DNA from: Hypsibius dujardini
Lineage: Eukaryota; Tardigrada; Eutardigrada; Parachela; Hypsibiidae
DNA: 20,746 nucleotides
Direction: 5' to 3'
Assembly (NCBI GenBank): GCA_001579985.1
Contig: LRSR01011918.1
Span: 1-20,746, forward strand
The first letter of the stretch is position 1, and every line of letters starts with the position of its first letter. This document shows positions 6,988 through 17,461 of the stretch, piece after piece. The translations under genes and the position numbers were made by a program. Below the pieces are notes generated by a model that made no database searches, was not told where the DNA came from, and was given only the letters and a program-made list of their open reading frames with translations.

Positions 6988-9900
6988 ATGGACACTGACA
7001 GCAGCGGAGGGGACCCCACGCCGGCCACCGAGGACGCCAATTTTCTCGTCAACATGTACATGCAGATGAGCCGGCAATACCGCACGATCATCGAGGAAGC
7101 CATCTACACAGGTGCGCCTATTCTATGGCACGCCAGGGGTTGATTGATTTGGTGTAGTATGTGCAGAATGGGAAAGCATTGATTGATAGGTTGGCCAGTC
7201 AAGTGCAATGTTTCACTTCGATTAATCAACCAATCAATCAACCATACCAACCTATCGGTTGTTCAATGCAGACAATCAACCAATCAATCAACCATACCAA
7301 CCAATCGGTTGTTCATTCAGACAATCAATCAATCAATCCACCATACCAACCAATCGGTTGTTCAATTCAGACAATCAACCAATCAATCAACCATACCAAC
7401 CTATCGGTTGTTCAATTCAGACAATCAATCAATCAACCATACGAACCTATCGGTTGTTCATTCAGACAATCAACCAATCAATTGACCGTTTGTTCGCCAA
7501 CCTGGTAACGTTACTCGTGTCTTGTGGCACCGAATCAATCAGTGCCTCAACAAATGAGTTTCCTGTGTTGCTTTTGCAGAGGAGCAGTTTCTGGAGTTTG
7601 TGCGCCACATGGACGGGGATGTCCGCACTCAGTGGGACAGCTCGGAGCACACGTCGCGGACGCTCCGCAGCGAATTGGAGTCCAACGCCAGCGAGCATTC
7701 CAAAGCCAACGGAATCATCAAGAACATTCGGTTTGTTTCCAGATTTTCCGCTGAGAAGGATGGATTTTTTGAGTGATGATTGCCTGATTGATTGATGTTT
7801 CCTGCCATTCTTGCTGACATGATTTCGCACTGATCTACAGACAGCAGCTGGACAGCGAGCTGCGACGCCGCGGCTTGGCCGATCAGCGCGTCAAGGAACT
7901 ACAGGACGTGCTTAACCAGCTCCGTGATATGCTGATGAAGAACCCCCACGGGGAGCGCACAATGACCGACCAGGAGAAGAAGCTGATGGAGACGGCCAAG
8001 AAGATACAGAGCGACACAGGCTACGGCGGATGGTAAGACAGACAGGCAGGCAGACAGGCAGGCAGACAGACGCACACGCAGGCAGGCAGACAGACAGACA
8101 GACAGACAGACAGGCAGGCAGGCAGGCAGACAGACAGGCAGACAGGTAGGCAGGCAGGTAGGCAGGCAGGTAGGCAGGCAGACAGACAGGGATATAGGAA
8201 GACGGAATTGGAGATCACGCTTCGAGTTGTTGCTATTTCAGGTCGAGCGGCGTGCGGAAGTCAGAAGATATCGACACCGACCGCATATCCTGGGACGGGG
8301 AGAGCGAAGACGACGGCCTGGAAGATGACCAGGACATGATGGACACTTTGGCCCCGCAACAACAACAACAACGCGGTGGCACGGAACGAATCTCTACCCG
8401 TCGAGTGGTAGTTCGCAATAGCCAAGGCGAAGCGTCAAAGTTTATGCGCGTCGATGTAAGCTAGCTTTTTTGTGCCTTCATTCATTTGTCTGAGTGTGTC
8501 AGAATATGTCGGGTTGTCTGTTCCTTCAATTATGTCTGTATGTATGTATCACTGTCTGTTTGTCTCTTTAGTTGTGTCTCAGTCTGTCTGTTTAGCTGTC
8601 TGTCTGTCTCGATGTCTAGCTGTCTGTCTGTCTCGCTGTCTAGCTGTCTGTCTGTCTGTCTAGCTGTCTGTCTGTCTCGATGTCTAGCTGTCTGTCTGTC
8701 TGTCTCGATGTCTGTCTGATAGTCGTCTAGTATGTCTGCATGTACAGTATGTGTCTGTTTGTCTGCTTCTACATCTGTATGATCATGTTTTTCTCAGAAA
8801 ACCGGCCATTCAGAATCTGTCTGTCTCGTCAGTCCTCTGGCTGATTGTCTGAACGCCCACCTACTAATATATACCTTGCATCTCAGCATGATATGTGATC
8901 GGAGAAGCACATTTTTATTTGTTCAGGAAAACTCGGATGGGGATATTGAAATTATCTCCAAGACTCACGTGCGCATTCCGGAATCCGGCACGGTCACCGC
9001 GCGTACCACGCTCCAGGCGAAACCGCGCAAGTCCGTTGGCTTCTCGGAGCCCGTTTCCAGCACGCTCAACGTCCGACGCAGCCACAGCGTGCCACGGTTT
9101 ATCGAAGACACTGATGGCAACCGTATTCGCCGAAGTGAGTGACTATCGGACCGTTGGTCGGCCTAGTTCTCTTTGTCTCTGTGTCTGTCTATTTATTTAC
9201 CGTATGTTAGCGTAACAGCTATCCCAGAACCTTTCTATTCTTTTACGTGACTGTCTGACTGCCTAGTTGACTTGTATTTCAATCTGCCTGTACCAGTGAC
9301 TGCTTGGCTGTTAATTTGTCTTAACTGACTGCCTGACTGACTGTCTGCCTGTCTGTCTGTCTGCCTACTTGCCTATCTATCTGTCTGTCTGTCTGGCGTT
9401 CTGTCTGTCTGTCTGTCTGTCCGGCTAAGCGACAGTCTATATGTCTGACTATCTGCCCACGTACTCAAATGTCTGTCTACACAATCAATTGCCTATTTCT
9501 CTGAATTATGTGTGAGAGGCATGCAGGCAGGGTTCATGTGTATCCTCATTTTTCAGGCAGGGAAGAAGCCGACTTGCGCTCCTCGGACGGTGCCAGCGTG
9601 ACCGGCAGCGAGGACGTCACCTCCATCGCCGGTGACATCCAGTACCATCAGGGCCCGGCGACCGTGACCACCACCACCAACAACATTCTCCGTCGTCGGT
9701 CCAAGAGTCTCGGCAAGGGTCTCGATCTGCGACAGCACCGTTTCGTCACGCGGATGTTTGTGTTTGCGGAGAACTGCAGTGTCTGCAAGAGCAAAATTGG
9801 GATCGCATCGCGCGGGAAAAAGTGCCGCGATTGCCAGCGTGTCTGTCACGACCGATGCGAGGGTTTGGCGCCGACGCCGTGCGTCCCGGCGGCGGTCGTC

Positions 9901-10886
9901 AATCCGGCCGGAAGCAAATCCGGGGGCAACATCGTACGTACCGGAAGTCTACGTGTCTGTATGGATGTTTGTCTGTCTGCTCGCCTTTTTGTCTTTAAAG
10001 GTGTCTGTCTGGGTGACCGTATGAATGTTTGCCTATTTTTCCAGAAATTTGTCTGTTTTCATGCCTGCTTGTCTGTATGAGTGTCCATTTGCATGTCTGT
10101 CTGTCTGTCTGACTTACTGACTGACTTACTGATTGACTGCCTGTTGGTCTGTCGTTCTGTCTGCCTGTCTGTCTGCCTATAAAAATGTGTGCCTGCACAT
10201 CTGTTTGTCTTTATCTATGTTCCTGTCCATCTGCGTGCCTGTTCGTCGATACAGATTCAATCCAGTATATATTTGTCTATAAATGTCTTTCGGACTGTCG
10301 TCGACTTCTTGTCCTTGTCGGTGGCAGCGTTTTCTGTTGTCTCTTTGCCTTTATCAGTTTACTGTATGTCAGTTCGGTGTCTGTCTACATTGCTAATTTG
10401 TCTCTGTTTAGTTACGGACAAATGCTTGGGCCTTCCAATGACTGCCTGTGTGAATGTCTCTGAGCATGTCTGTCTGTGAATAACAAGGCGTGGCGTAGTT
10501 TTATGCGGTGTCCGTTTTTTTTTCTCAGTTTGAACTGGACAAGTGCGCATCGGAAAAGCGTCCATGTGTGCCGGCCGTCGTGACGCAGTGCATTCGGTAC
10601 ATTGAGGAACGCGGACTGCAGGAGGAAGGACTGTACCGCCTCAGCGGCTCCCAGAACGCCGTGAACGACCTGAAGAAGCAGTATTATGCCGCGTATAAGC
10701 GGAACCCCCGCAACGCCACTATCCCCAATCTGGTGCGACTTCCTACTCTCTGTCTGTCTGTCTGTCTGTCAGTCCGTCTCTTTGTCTATCTGTCTGGCAG
10801 TCTGTCTGGCAGTCTGTCAGTCAGTCTATTTGTCTGTCTGTCTGTCCGTCTATCCGTCTGTCTGATTATCTGTCTCTCTGACTACC

Positions 10887-10922
<36 letters not shown>

Positions 10923-12367
10923 GCTGCATCTTGCTGGCTGGCTAGTGTCTGCCTGGTTGTCTGCCTATCCGTTTGTCTGTCTGCTCACTGACTGTGTGTA
11001 CATGAATGAAGAGACCAATCTCGGTTCGTTTTTCTTCTGATCAACAGAACAGTGTGACAGACGTGCATGTCGTGGTGGGATTCCTCAAGAACTTCCTGAT
11101 GAGCCTGAATGAGCCGTTGCTCACGTACGCGGAATGGCCTCATTTCGCCGCAGCTGCCTGTAAGTATTGCCATTGTGTTTTCACGTCGCCTCCTGTGTGG
11201 TTGGTGAAGAGCACGTCGTCGAGGCAGGAACGATGAAAAGTATTTTTCTCTGGCTTGTTTGTAGCATCCGTCAATAGGAGCGCGTTTTTGGCACTATTCG
11301 ACCGGCTGCCGGTGGCGAACCGCGACACCTTGGCTGGGATGATGCTACACTTCTGGAAGTAAGCTGCCAAGCCTAAAATGTCGATGCTTTACATGCGTAC
11401 TGACTTGATTGGCGAGGCAGACAGACAGACAGACAGACAGGACAGACAGACAGACAGACAGACAGGCAGGCAGGTAGACAGACAGACAGGCAGGTAGACA
11501 GACAGATAGGCAGACAGATAGGCAGACAGACAGGTAGACAGACAGACAGAAATGACCTGCAGACCAAAGGAGGGAGAGCGAATCGGACCACATTGTGTTT
11601 CGTTTTCAGCATCATCCATGCACCGGCAGTCCGCATGAACTCCATCAACCTGCAGAAGGTGCTGGCGCCCTCGCTAGTCGGCTACTCCGCGCCGCCGAAA
11701 GACATGACCGAAGTGAAGATCAACGCCGAGTACCTGCGCCAGCAGCTCATTATCGGCAAACTCTTCGACCTGCCCCGATCCTACTGGCACACCCTCATGG
11801 AGACCAATCCCCGTCACGATCGTGACTCTCTGCGCAACCGAACCTCCAACGCCTACCAGAACAACGATTCCATGATCGAGGCCTATGATGGTGAGCCTTT
11901 TTTCTTTTCACAGTGAAAAAGGCCGTTTGGTTATGTGTTGTTGGTGTTCCTGTCTTTGTGAAATAGCTCCGGATGACCCCTACCTGTCCTCTATGGAAGG
12001 CGGTGGTACCGCCATGGGGACCCTGGCTCCCTCTACGTCCGTGTCTTCGCTCACGGGCATGACGAGGGCTTTCTTTGGAATGGGCAGCAATTCGAAGTAT
12101 GTGCAGACAGGCAGACAGGCAGACAGACAGACAGACAGACAGACAGACAGGCAGACAGACAGACAGACAGGCAGACAGACAGACAGATAGGCAGGCAGGC
12201 AGGCAGGCAGGAAGGCAGACAGACAGATCCACAGCTGAGCAAAACCGACGACGGTGACTGCTCCCGCCCTATCCGCTGTTTTCATGTGCCGTTCTAGGGT
12301 CGACGTGAAGAAGGGCAACACTGTCCCACCGCCTCGCAAATTCCAGTCCCCGGCCATGTCCGATTGA
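6988..12367 (+). CDS. RACGAP1: Full-length CYK-4 / MgcRacGAP / RACGAP1 orthologue
   Basis: Coding exons: 6988-7111, 7580-7730, 7841-8032, 8242-8455, 8927-9134, 9557-9933, 10529-10732, 11048-11159, 11265-11358, 11610-11890, 11967-12096, 12298-12367 (TGA 12365-12367). All junctions are GT..AG and in phase; 718 aa against 632 in human. The start sits in GCCATGG. The coiled coil spans about residues 42-135 (FLEFV, conserved Trp in RTQWDSSE, SELRRRG, NQLRDMLM). Next are an acidic ISWDGESEDD segment, a run of five Gln, and HVRIPESGTV. The C1 domain is at residues 357-405. The RhoGAP domain starts near 430, with arginine finger R459 in GLYRLSG, then FLKNFLMSLNEPLLTY, ANRDTLAGMMLHFW and NLQKVLAPSLVG. 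The C-terminus has FQSPAMSD, recalling the SPM end of human RACGAP1. The product is the GAP subunit of centralspindlin, which bundles midzone microtubules with kinesin-6 and recruits ECT2. Assignment rests on motif recall and domain order. Confidence 0.96.
7216..7490. repeat. 46-50-bp minisatellite with AATC runs in intron 1
   Basis: Five units begin with ACCATAC at 7241, 7291, 7340, 7390 and 7436. Each contains AACC(T/A)ATCGGTTGTTCA, then CAGACAATCAA and an AATC run. The array occupies most of the 7112-7579 intron. Confidence 0.94.
8034..8190. repeat. (CAGA/CAGG)n array in intron 3
   Basis: Begins essentially at the donor (GTAAGACAGACAGG) and runs to about 8190 in the 8033-8241 intron, with CAGGTAGG variants near its end. 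Confidence 0.95.
8490..8860. repeat. (TCTG)n-type array in intron 4
   Basis: A degenerate TCTG/CTGT repeat, densest at 8580-8720 with interspersed CTAGCTG and TCGATG units, in the 8456-8926 intron. It is the complementary strand orientation to the intron 3 array. Confidence 0.93.
9160..9490. repeat. (TCTG)n-type degenerate array in intron 5
   Basis: CTGACTG, CTGCCTG and TCTG units, densest at 9340-9424, in the 9135-9556 intron. Confidence 0.92.
9736..9882 (+). other. C1 zinc-finger domain of full-length CYK-4
   Basis: The spacing H-x12-C-x2-C-x12-C-x2-C-x4-H-x2-C-x7-C is complete (residues 357-405), with CRDC followed by CH, as in human RACGAP1. It is encoded within one exon (9557-9933) that starts in phase 1 and ends in phase 0. 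Confidence 0.95.
9955..10480. repeat. (TCTG)n-type degenerate array in intron 6
   Basis: Scattered TGTCTG units across the 9934-10528 intron, densest at 10094-10175. No additional exon is recognisable in it. Confidence 0.85.
10745..10995. repeat. (TCTG)n array in intron 7
   Basis: TCTG-rich array starting about 10 bp after the GTGCGA donor; the purest run is at 10884-10921. It fills most of the 10733-11047 intron that splits the RhoGAP domain. Confidence 0.94.
11416..11551. repeat. (CAGA/CAGG)n array in intron 9
   Basis: CAGA repeats with CAGG and TAGG variants in the 11359-11609 intron. This reverses the orientation seen in introns 4-7. Confidence 0.95.
12103..12228. repeat. (CAGA/CAGG)n array in intron 11
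   Basis: Begins directly after the GTATGTG donor and fills most of the first half of the 12097-12297 intron. Confidence 0.96.
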
Positions 12368-12793
12368 TCTTCGGCGTCATCCAATTTTGTCTATCGAACC
12401 ACTGTTCTGCCGGTATATGGCGTAGGTTCAGCTGTCTTAATTTTCACCTATCAATGGCATTTGATAGTCCGACTCTGATTGAAGGGCAGTTTGTGCCTTA
12501 TTGGATTTCTTATCATATTCTGTCCTTGTGTCCTTTTTTATAATTTTTCCCTCTACCAACGTAGCTCGGCATTACGATAGCTTAGTGGATCTCGAATACC
12601 GTGAATTCGTTTGCGTCAGTTTTATCATTGGTACGAAGCAAAAATTACCTGACATCAATTTTCTCCAAACTCATTTCCGGACTACGAACTGTTCTTCCTA
12701 CAGGCTGTCTGTCTGTCTGTCCGTCTGTCTGCCTGTCTGCCTGTTTTTCTGTCTGTCTGTCTGTCTGCCTGTTTTTCTGTCTGTTTGTTTGTT

Positions 12794-12848
<55 letters not shown>

Positions 12849-13257
12849 TTGTCTGTCTGTCTCTGTAGTCTGTGGTTGACCTGTGTGTCTCTCTTTCTGT
12901 GTGACTGCCTGCAATAGCGAGCACAGCAATGGCTTTGCACGAATCCCGACAAAGCCTTTTGTGTACACTACAAAGACACTTCACAGGAACGTAGTTCCGT
13001 TCCGTTTCGCTGACGGAGAAAATCCATTCTCTTGCGAAATCACACACAACAGCGAACTAAAGTGTGGCGTGCCTGCTCAAGGCCCCTGTTGATGTGCTTT
13101 TTTATGACGGTCGGTGCTCGGTACTGGCACATTAACCGCCACAACGCATTGAGAATGAGGAAGCGCACCAAAAAAAAATGCAACGTTCGTGAGTTTATCA
13201 GGCACTGAAATTGAGAAACTGAGAAAACTCTTAGGAAAACAGTGTGAGGAGAAGTGC
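12368..13257. other. 3' flank of CYK-4 and intergenic DNA
   Basis: No coding exon recognised. It holds a (TCTG)n array at about 12704-12866 with TTTG variants. I find no exact AATAAA in the first several hundred bases after the stop codon, so the poly(A) site is unassigned. Confidence 0.5.
12704..12866. repeat. (TCTG)n array downstream of CYK-4
   Basis: TCTG repeats with TTTG and TTTTTCTG variants. The long open frames translating to Cys-Leu-Ser-Val or Asp-Arg-Gln-Thr repeats here are repeat artefacts. Confidence 0.95.
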
Positions 13258-13463
13258 GTATTTCGGCTCACCCTCCAGTTGGTCGATAAATCGGCTCACT
13301 CATGGATTTCTCTTTGATAACAGGTGCTTGATTGTTTGATTTGTTGTTTTATATCCGAGTTTACTATAGCATTTTTGAAAATCAAGCAATCAAGCACCTG
13401 CCATCAAAGAGAAATCGATGACTCAGCCAATTTATCGACCAACTGGAGGGTGAGCCGAAATAC
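13258..13463. mobile_element. Foldback element with about 85-bp inverted repeats
   Basis: The left arm (13258 to about 13343) and right arm (about 13379-13463) are near-perfect reverse complements, starting GTATTTCGGCTCACCC and containing CAGGTGCTTGATTG. The loop is about 36 bp and non-coding. No clear target-site duplication is seen, so it could be a MITE or a foldback structure. Confidence 0.85.
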
Positions 13464-13816
13464 AAACTCCACCTCGTACGAGTATTGATGAAACCTAAAT
13501 GGACGACTCGACTATACGATAGTCCGAGAAATAAGAAATTTGCTTTGCCACATTTTCTCTACTGAAGATGGGCAAAGGGCTAATCCATGGGAACGAGTAT
13601 ATTCAAAGGCGGCACTGCTAAAACAAGTCTGTACCGTTTATGAATACGCTGTTCATGCATTTTAATAGGTAAATTTGGTGGTACTTTGTTTTTATTGTTT
13701 CCGGGTAGCATTCATGTTGGCCTCGTAAATTTCTCAACCACCCAATTGCTACTGGTGCAATCACATGATAACGCTGAATTTTTATCGTTAGTGATTTTTT
13801 TGGCAAAAAAAGCTGT
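13464..13816. other. Non-coding spacer
   Basis: AT-rich DNA with no recognised gene, repeat array or element end. Confidence 0.5.
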
Positions 13817-13940
13817 TACAGGGGTCACCACGAACATTGAATAGTGTTTCAAACGGTGGCCACGCAAACTGAGCGCAACTGACGCTAACCTCACAAACGA
13901 CAAAAACGCCACACCTGAAGCCTAAATTAAGTTTATGAAG
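13817..13940 (+). mobile_element. Solo end of the CAGGGTCCACC-type element
   Basis: TA then CAGGGGTCACCACGAACATTG, followed by GTGGCCACGCAAACTGA, GACGCTAACCTCA and CAAAAACGCC. The same order of words is found in reverse complement at 19185-19085, the right end of the 522-bp element. I could not find a matching opposite end nearby, so it looks like a truncated copy. Confidence 0.65.
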
Positions 13941-14453
13941 CTCCAAACCTGATTGGCGGAACTGAAGTTCGTAGCATACTTTTCGGCTTAATTTGGCGGG
14001 TACAAAAGTACCACTTTCAGGACAAAATTCCTCGAAAGCTCAATTATTGTCAGATTCGTTTCAAATCAAGTTTTAGCTAGTCTTAACTTACTGCCCTCCT
14101 TGCCTCTGAAATTAATTTTTATCTTCCCACACTCATGGATGTTGGAGGGAGTGATAAATATTAGTCAGTATTCGTGGAGATCCCTGTAGTTGAAAGATTG
14201 ACAAGCAGTACAGTATTTTGCATCTCTGGAAGGCGAAATGTTCCACTTTTTAATTTTTTCCTGTACAAATAACTTAGTTCTCAACAATTCAGTTGAAAAA
14301 AAATACAAATGTCTCTTAACATTTAAAAAAAAATCAAAAACCAATCCGCGGTGGTATATAGGGGGGAACTGAACGTGAACTTGGCCACTAATAAACGGAG
14401 GCCCGTTATAAAGGCGTGTGTAAAATACAACCGGGTGGGGACCAACCCACTTC

Positions 14454-15920
14454 CTACATTTCGCGAAAATGTGGGCTGCTAAACTGATTATGTGCTAGCG
14501 ACTGGAGCTTCAGGATCGAGTTGCGTTGCTGCAGTTCACACTGGATGTTGTCTCGAATTACCCAATCCCAGATTTTGCGGACGAAGGCCTTCCACATACG
14601 GAACCCGTAAACGTCAAGAGGATAGTATAATCGTGTAGTTTTCGGTGAAACAGTAACAATCGGCACCTCGCGACTCTCTGAAGTGGCAGCGTCTAATAAG
14701 GTCCGGTTCTTATAGGTGGACTAAGAACCGATGACCAGCACAGTCCGATTGCCAACATTCAGAAAATACACTTGCTCCAGCCACATCTTCAAATATTCCT
14801 TCTTCATTTTGCCCGAAATTCAATGCCGTAACCAGGATATTAGGAGCCACAAAGAGATCCTGCTGAACTTGATGGCCGAATTGATAACCGGTTATTTCTT
14901 GCATGGCGATGAAGAGCGGACCAAGAAGCTTTCCCGTGGCATCAATGGTGATTATAATGGTGTACAAACGAGTCATCTTCGAAGTGGATTTGAGGCAGGT
15001 TCGCACTTCCTTCAAATCAGAAAAACACAAAAATTTGAGCGAGCAATTTAGCTTTTGGCACCTTGCTCAGCTACAAATAAGTTATGTAATACAATCGCGT
15101 TAAAGTTGAAAAAATTTATATGGACAAATTGATACTAACGTAAAGTTTGATAGCATAAAATTTGCTAGCGTACCTCGTGTGCGTAGAGACCTGACAAAGT
15201 GAATCTCTTACTCGAAACCGCTCTGATTGGCATTCAGAACGCAATCCAGCCCATAGAGCGAAATCGGTCACTTGACGTGATCCACAAAATCCGCCGCCGC
15301 TATGCAGCGGTCTGGTTCGTTGACCATAATTTTTTCGGCGACGTATTCCGTGATTTTTCGGTCCAAAATATTGTTGATCTTATTAATGATCCAGTTCTTT
15401 GAAACGCAAATACCGCTGAGGTTCACGCTAGCAGCAGCATCACGGGCCCATCGGGTGAGATGGGAATTGTGAATGATAGCAAGTTCTGATTCTGCATAAA
15501 TGGAGCAATCAGTCAATCAAGCTTAAGCAAAGTGTACCGCATGGTAAAAAATTAAAGGCTTTTGTTGTCTGAAATCAACGAATCAGCCGAAAAAACAACA
15601 AACTTGTCGTACGTTGCCTTGGTAATACCAAAAATCTGTCGGATTTTTACCGTACGAGAGTTAGGATTAAGCTGTTTTGTCCCTTTGAACAGCAATTATT
15701 TTTTGGTCACTTTTGGAAACTTGTAACAAACTGATGACACATACAACTGCTTTTTCCTGCCCGACATCCAGTATGCAACAGCCTCCTTTTTGTAATCCAA
15801 ATCCGATGCATTATTCCATCTAGAACTGCGAGCAAGATTTTCTTCACCATGTAACGACCCTACACGGAGTCCCAGGAACCCAAGTGGCTTCTCTCGTTTA
15901 ATCAACACAAACGCACACAT
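14454..15920 (-). pseudogene. DDE transposase pseudogene (pogo/Tigger-like)
   Basis: Reading along the minus strand: 15920-15696 has an N-terminal helix-turn-helix-like segment (DYKKEAVAYW, SVCYKFPKV). 15516-15268 has a CENP-B-type DNA-binding part (LTRWARDAA, RKITEYVAEK). 15265-15200 has NQSGFE followed by an in-frame stop (15208-15210). 15030-14721 has the catalytic core (TIIITIDATGKLLGPLF). 14666-14454 has the C-terminal part (PLDVYGFRMWKAFVRK). The first catalytic Asp of the family's D-Q-S-G-F motif is Asn (15226-15228). The second Asp position is Gly in VLVIGS (14727-14729), followed by a stop where Trp is expected. A frameshift lies near the AAAATGAAGAAGG stretch. The third Asp (PLDV) is kept. 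It is therefore inactive. Family assignment is from motif recall. Confidence 0.8.
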
Positions 15921-16740
15921 TAATGAGGGAAGGGAAAAGAAAAAAACTAAATTAGTCGACTGCCAGCAGCTCGTCGTTGCTGCGCCTTAAATACATGATC
16001 GAAATAAAAAACAATTAGACTGAAGCGATGAATGATTAGGGAACGTTGCCTTCTCGCGCCTCGATCACGAGCTAAACAATAAGTGCAGAAAAACGCTAAA
16101 CGAACTACAGTAGAATGAGTGACGGGTCCGAAGTCCGGTCAGTCAGAAGGTTAGCTGAGGGACACGCCAGCGACACGTTAAGAACACGCTAGTGACTCGT
16201 AACAACCAGAACTAGGCTCAAAAACTTCATTAGACGACGGTTCGTCTTCATCTAGTCGGTCGTCGAGAACACTAAATTCTTCTCCGTAACAGATACGTCG
16301 TCAGGCAAATCGTTGTGATCGATAACTAGCTCCATCTCTTTGACCTTTATGATTGGATAAAAAGGCAGCGGAATGGGGGAATCAATGATTATAAATTTTC
16401 AAAGTGTAAGCTGTGGGACAAGGAATAATATTTGCTTTGACAAACAATGCTAACATGCTGTTGAAGTCTAGTGATAATCATTCCAGGGTAATACCAAAAT
16501 TAAACAATCTATTGCTTGATTAATGCCAAAAATTAAAGAAGAGCTGAAATCGATCAATCAATTGCGTTGCAGCCGCCATTCTCTATAGCGTTGGCAAATA
16601 CATCGATTAGTGAAGGATACTTCCAGTAACATTGAGAGCGCCTCCTATTTTCCACCCGTTTTTGTCTTTAACAATTTTAGGAGGCATTTGTATTTTTTTT
16701 CAATTGAAATATTGAGAAATTAATTACATGCGCCCAATAA
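15921..16740. other. 5' part of the decayed transposon
   Basis: Lies between the transposase N-terminus and the right terminal repeat. On the minus strand a start at 16335 opens an acidic frame (MELVIDHNDLPDDVSV) that appears to shift frame into a further acidic stretch ending with a stop near 16180. It may be a remnant of the transposase N-terminus or a second element gene; I do not recognise it. Confidence 0.35.
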
Positions 16741-16790
16741 AATTAAAAAAAGTGGAACATTTCGCCTTTCAGAAATGCAAAATTCCCTTG

Positions 16791-17460
16791 TAAGTCCCGC
16801 CTTCCTCGGTATGGCCCTGCACTCGATTGAACGTTCAGTCTGATTCCCTGTTCTCTGATTGGTTGATTTTATACAGTACAAATTTTGCTTGATCGATTGA
16901 TTGTACAGTCGTGCTCCTCCGTATACAGTATTTGTCCCTACAGTGGTAATTTGGTGAAGGGCACTTAATAGGCACGGCCCGGGTTGGTGAAAGTTTACGG
17001 GTAGGGTAGAAAAGTGTCCCTTGAGATCGCGAGCATACGGTAGTTTTTTTAAAATATAATATTAAAAGACTTATTAGAACCCCCCCCCCTGTTTTTTAGG
17101 TTTTCGATTTTAATTAGTATATTAAAATATTAAAATGTAGAATTTTGGGCGCACATTAAATTAGAAGATAATTAAAATAACAATCTTGTGAGCTTTATTA
17201 ATTAGATAATTAAAATACCAGATTCCTTAACGTTAATGCATTAAAACTTCCAGAATTGGAAAATGTGTGGAAATGGAAAAGCACAATTGGAAAGCACACA
17301 TCCTGACAACATTCCAATAATTCCCTTTCAAAAGGCGCCCGACCCGGCGATTTCCTTCCGCCCAGCCACAACAGTCATTACATGAAGACACGCAAAAGTA
17401 TGCGACAATATTAAGTGGTCTTTTGTTCACGGTCGTCCTGGCGTATGCTCGCATTTCCGG
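16791..17460. other. Intergenic DNA with a dispersed repeat fragment
   Basis: Contains several TACAGT words (16873-16945), a run of ten C near 17080, AT-rich sequence with TTAAAAT repeats, and at 16978-17043 a block also found at 19691-19756. No gene recognised. Confidence 0.5.
16978..17043 (+). repeat. Dispersed repeat, copy 1
   Basis: Shares GGTAGGG, AAAA(C)GTG(T/C)CCCTTGAGAT and a similar C/G-rich start with 19691-19756 on the same strand. Confidence 0.7.
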
Positions 17461-17461
17461 T

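Larger units (their letters stand above)
10529..11786 (+). other. RhoGAP domain, encoded by four exons
   Basis: Exons 10529-10732, 11048-11159, 11265-11358 and the first part of 11610-11890. The arginine finger is in GLYRLSG; the NEPLL loop and the Asn of the NLQKVLAPSL helix are also kept. The serine after the arginine finger (R-L-S) sits where human RACGAP1 has the Aurora B site S387. The link from the C1 domain to the GAP core is short: only about 25 residues separate the last C1 cysteine from CASEKRPCVPAVV, and the family's GTPV(K/R)IGEG stretch is not recognisable. Confidence 0.93.
14211..16790 (-). mobile_element. Decayed 2.58-kb pogo/Tc1-like DNA transposon
   Basis: The ends are inverted repeats: the left reads ATTTTGCATCTCTGGAAGG then CGAAATGTTCCACTTTTT (from 14215), and the right end (to about 16783) is the reverse complement with small changes. 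Both ends read TACA outward, so the element is probably 14211-16790 flanked by TA (14209-14210, 16791-16792). The interior carries a broken minus-strand transposase. Confidence 0.75.

Noticed and set aside
8486-8719. Cys-Leu-Ser-Val repeat proteins (also at 10508-10945, 11345-11648, 11795-12384, 12501-12917)
   Set aside because: These are translations of TCTG/CAGA microsatellites, which lack stops in several frames. They lie in introns or flanks of CYK-4.
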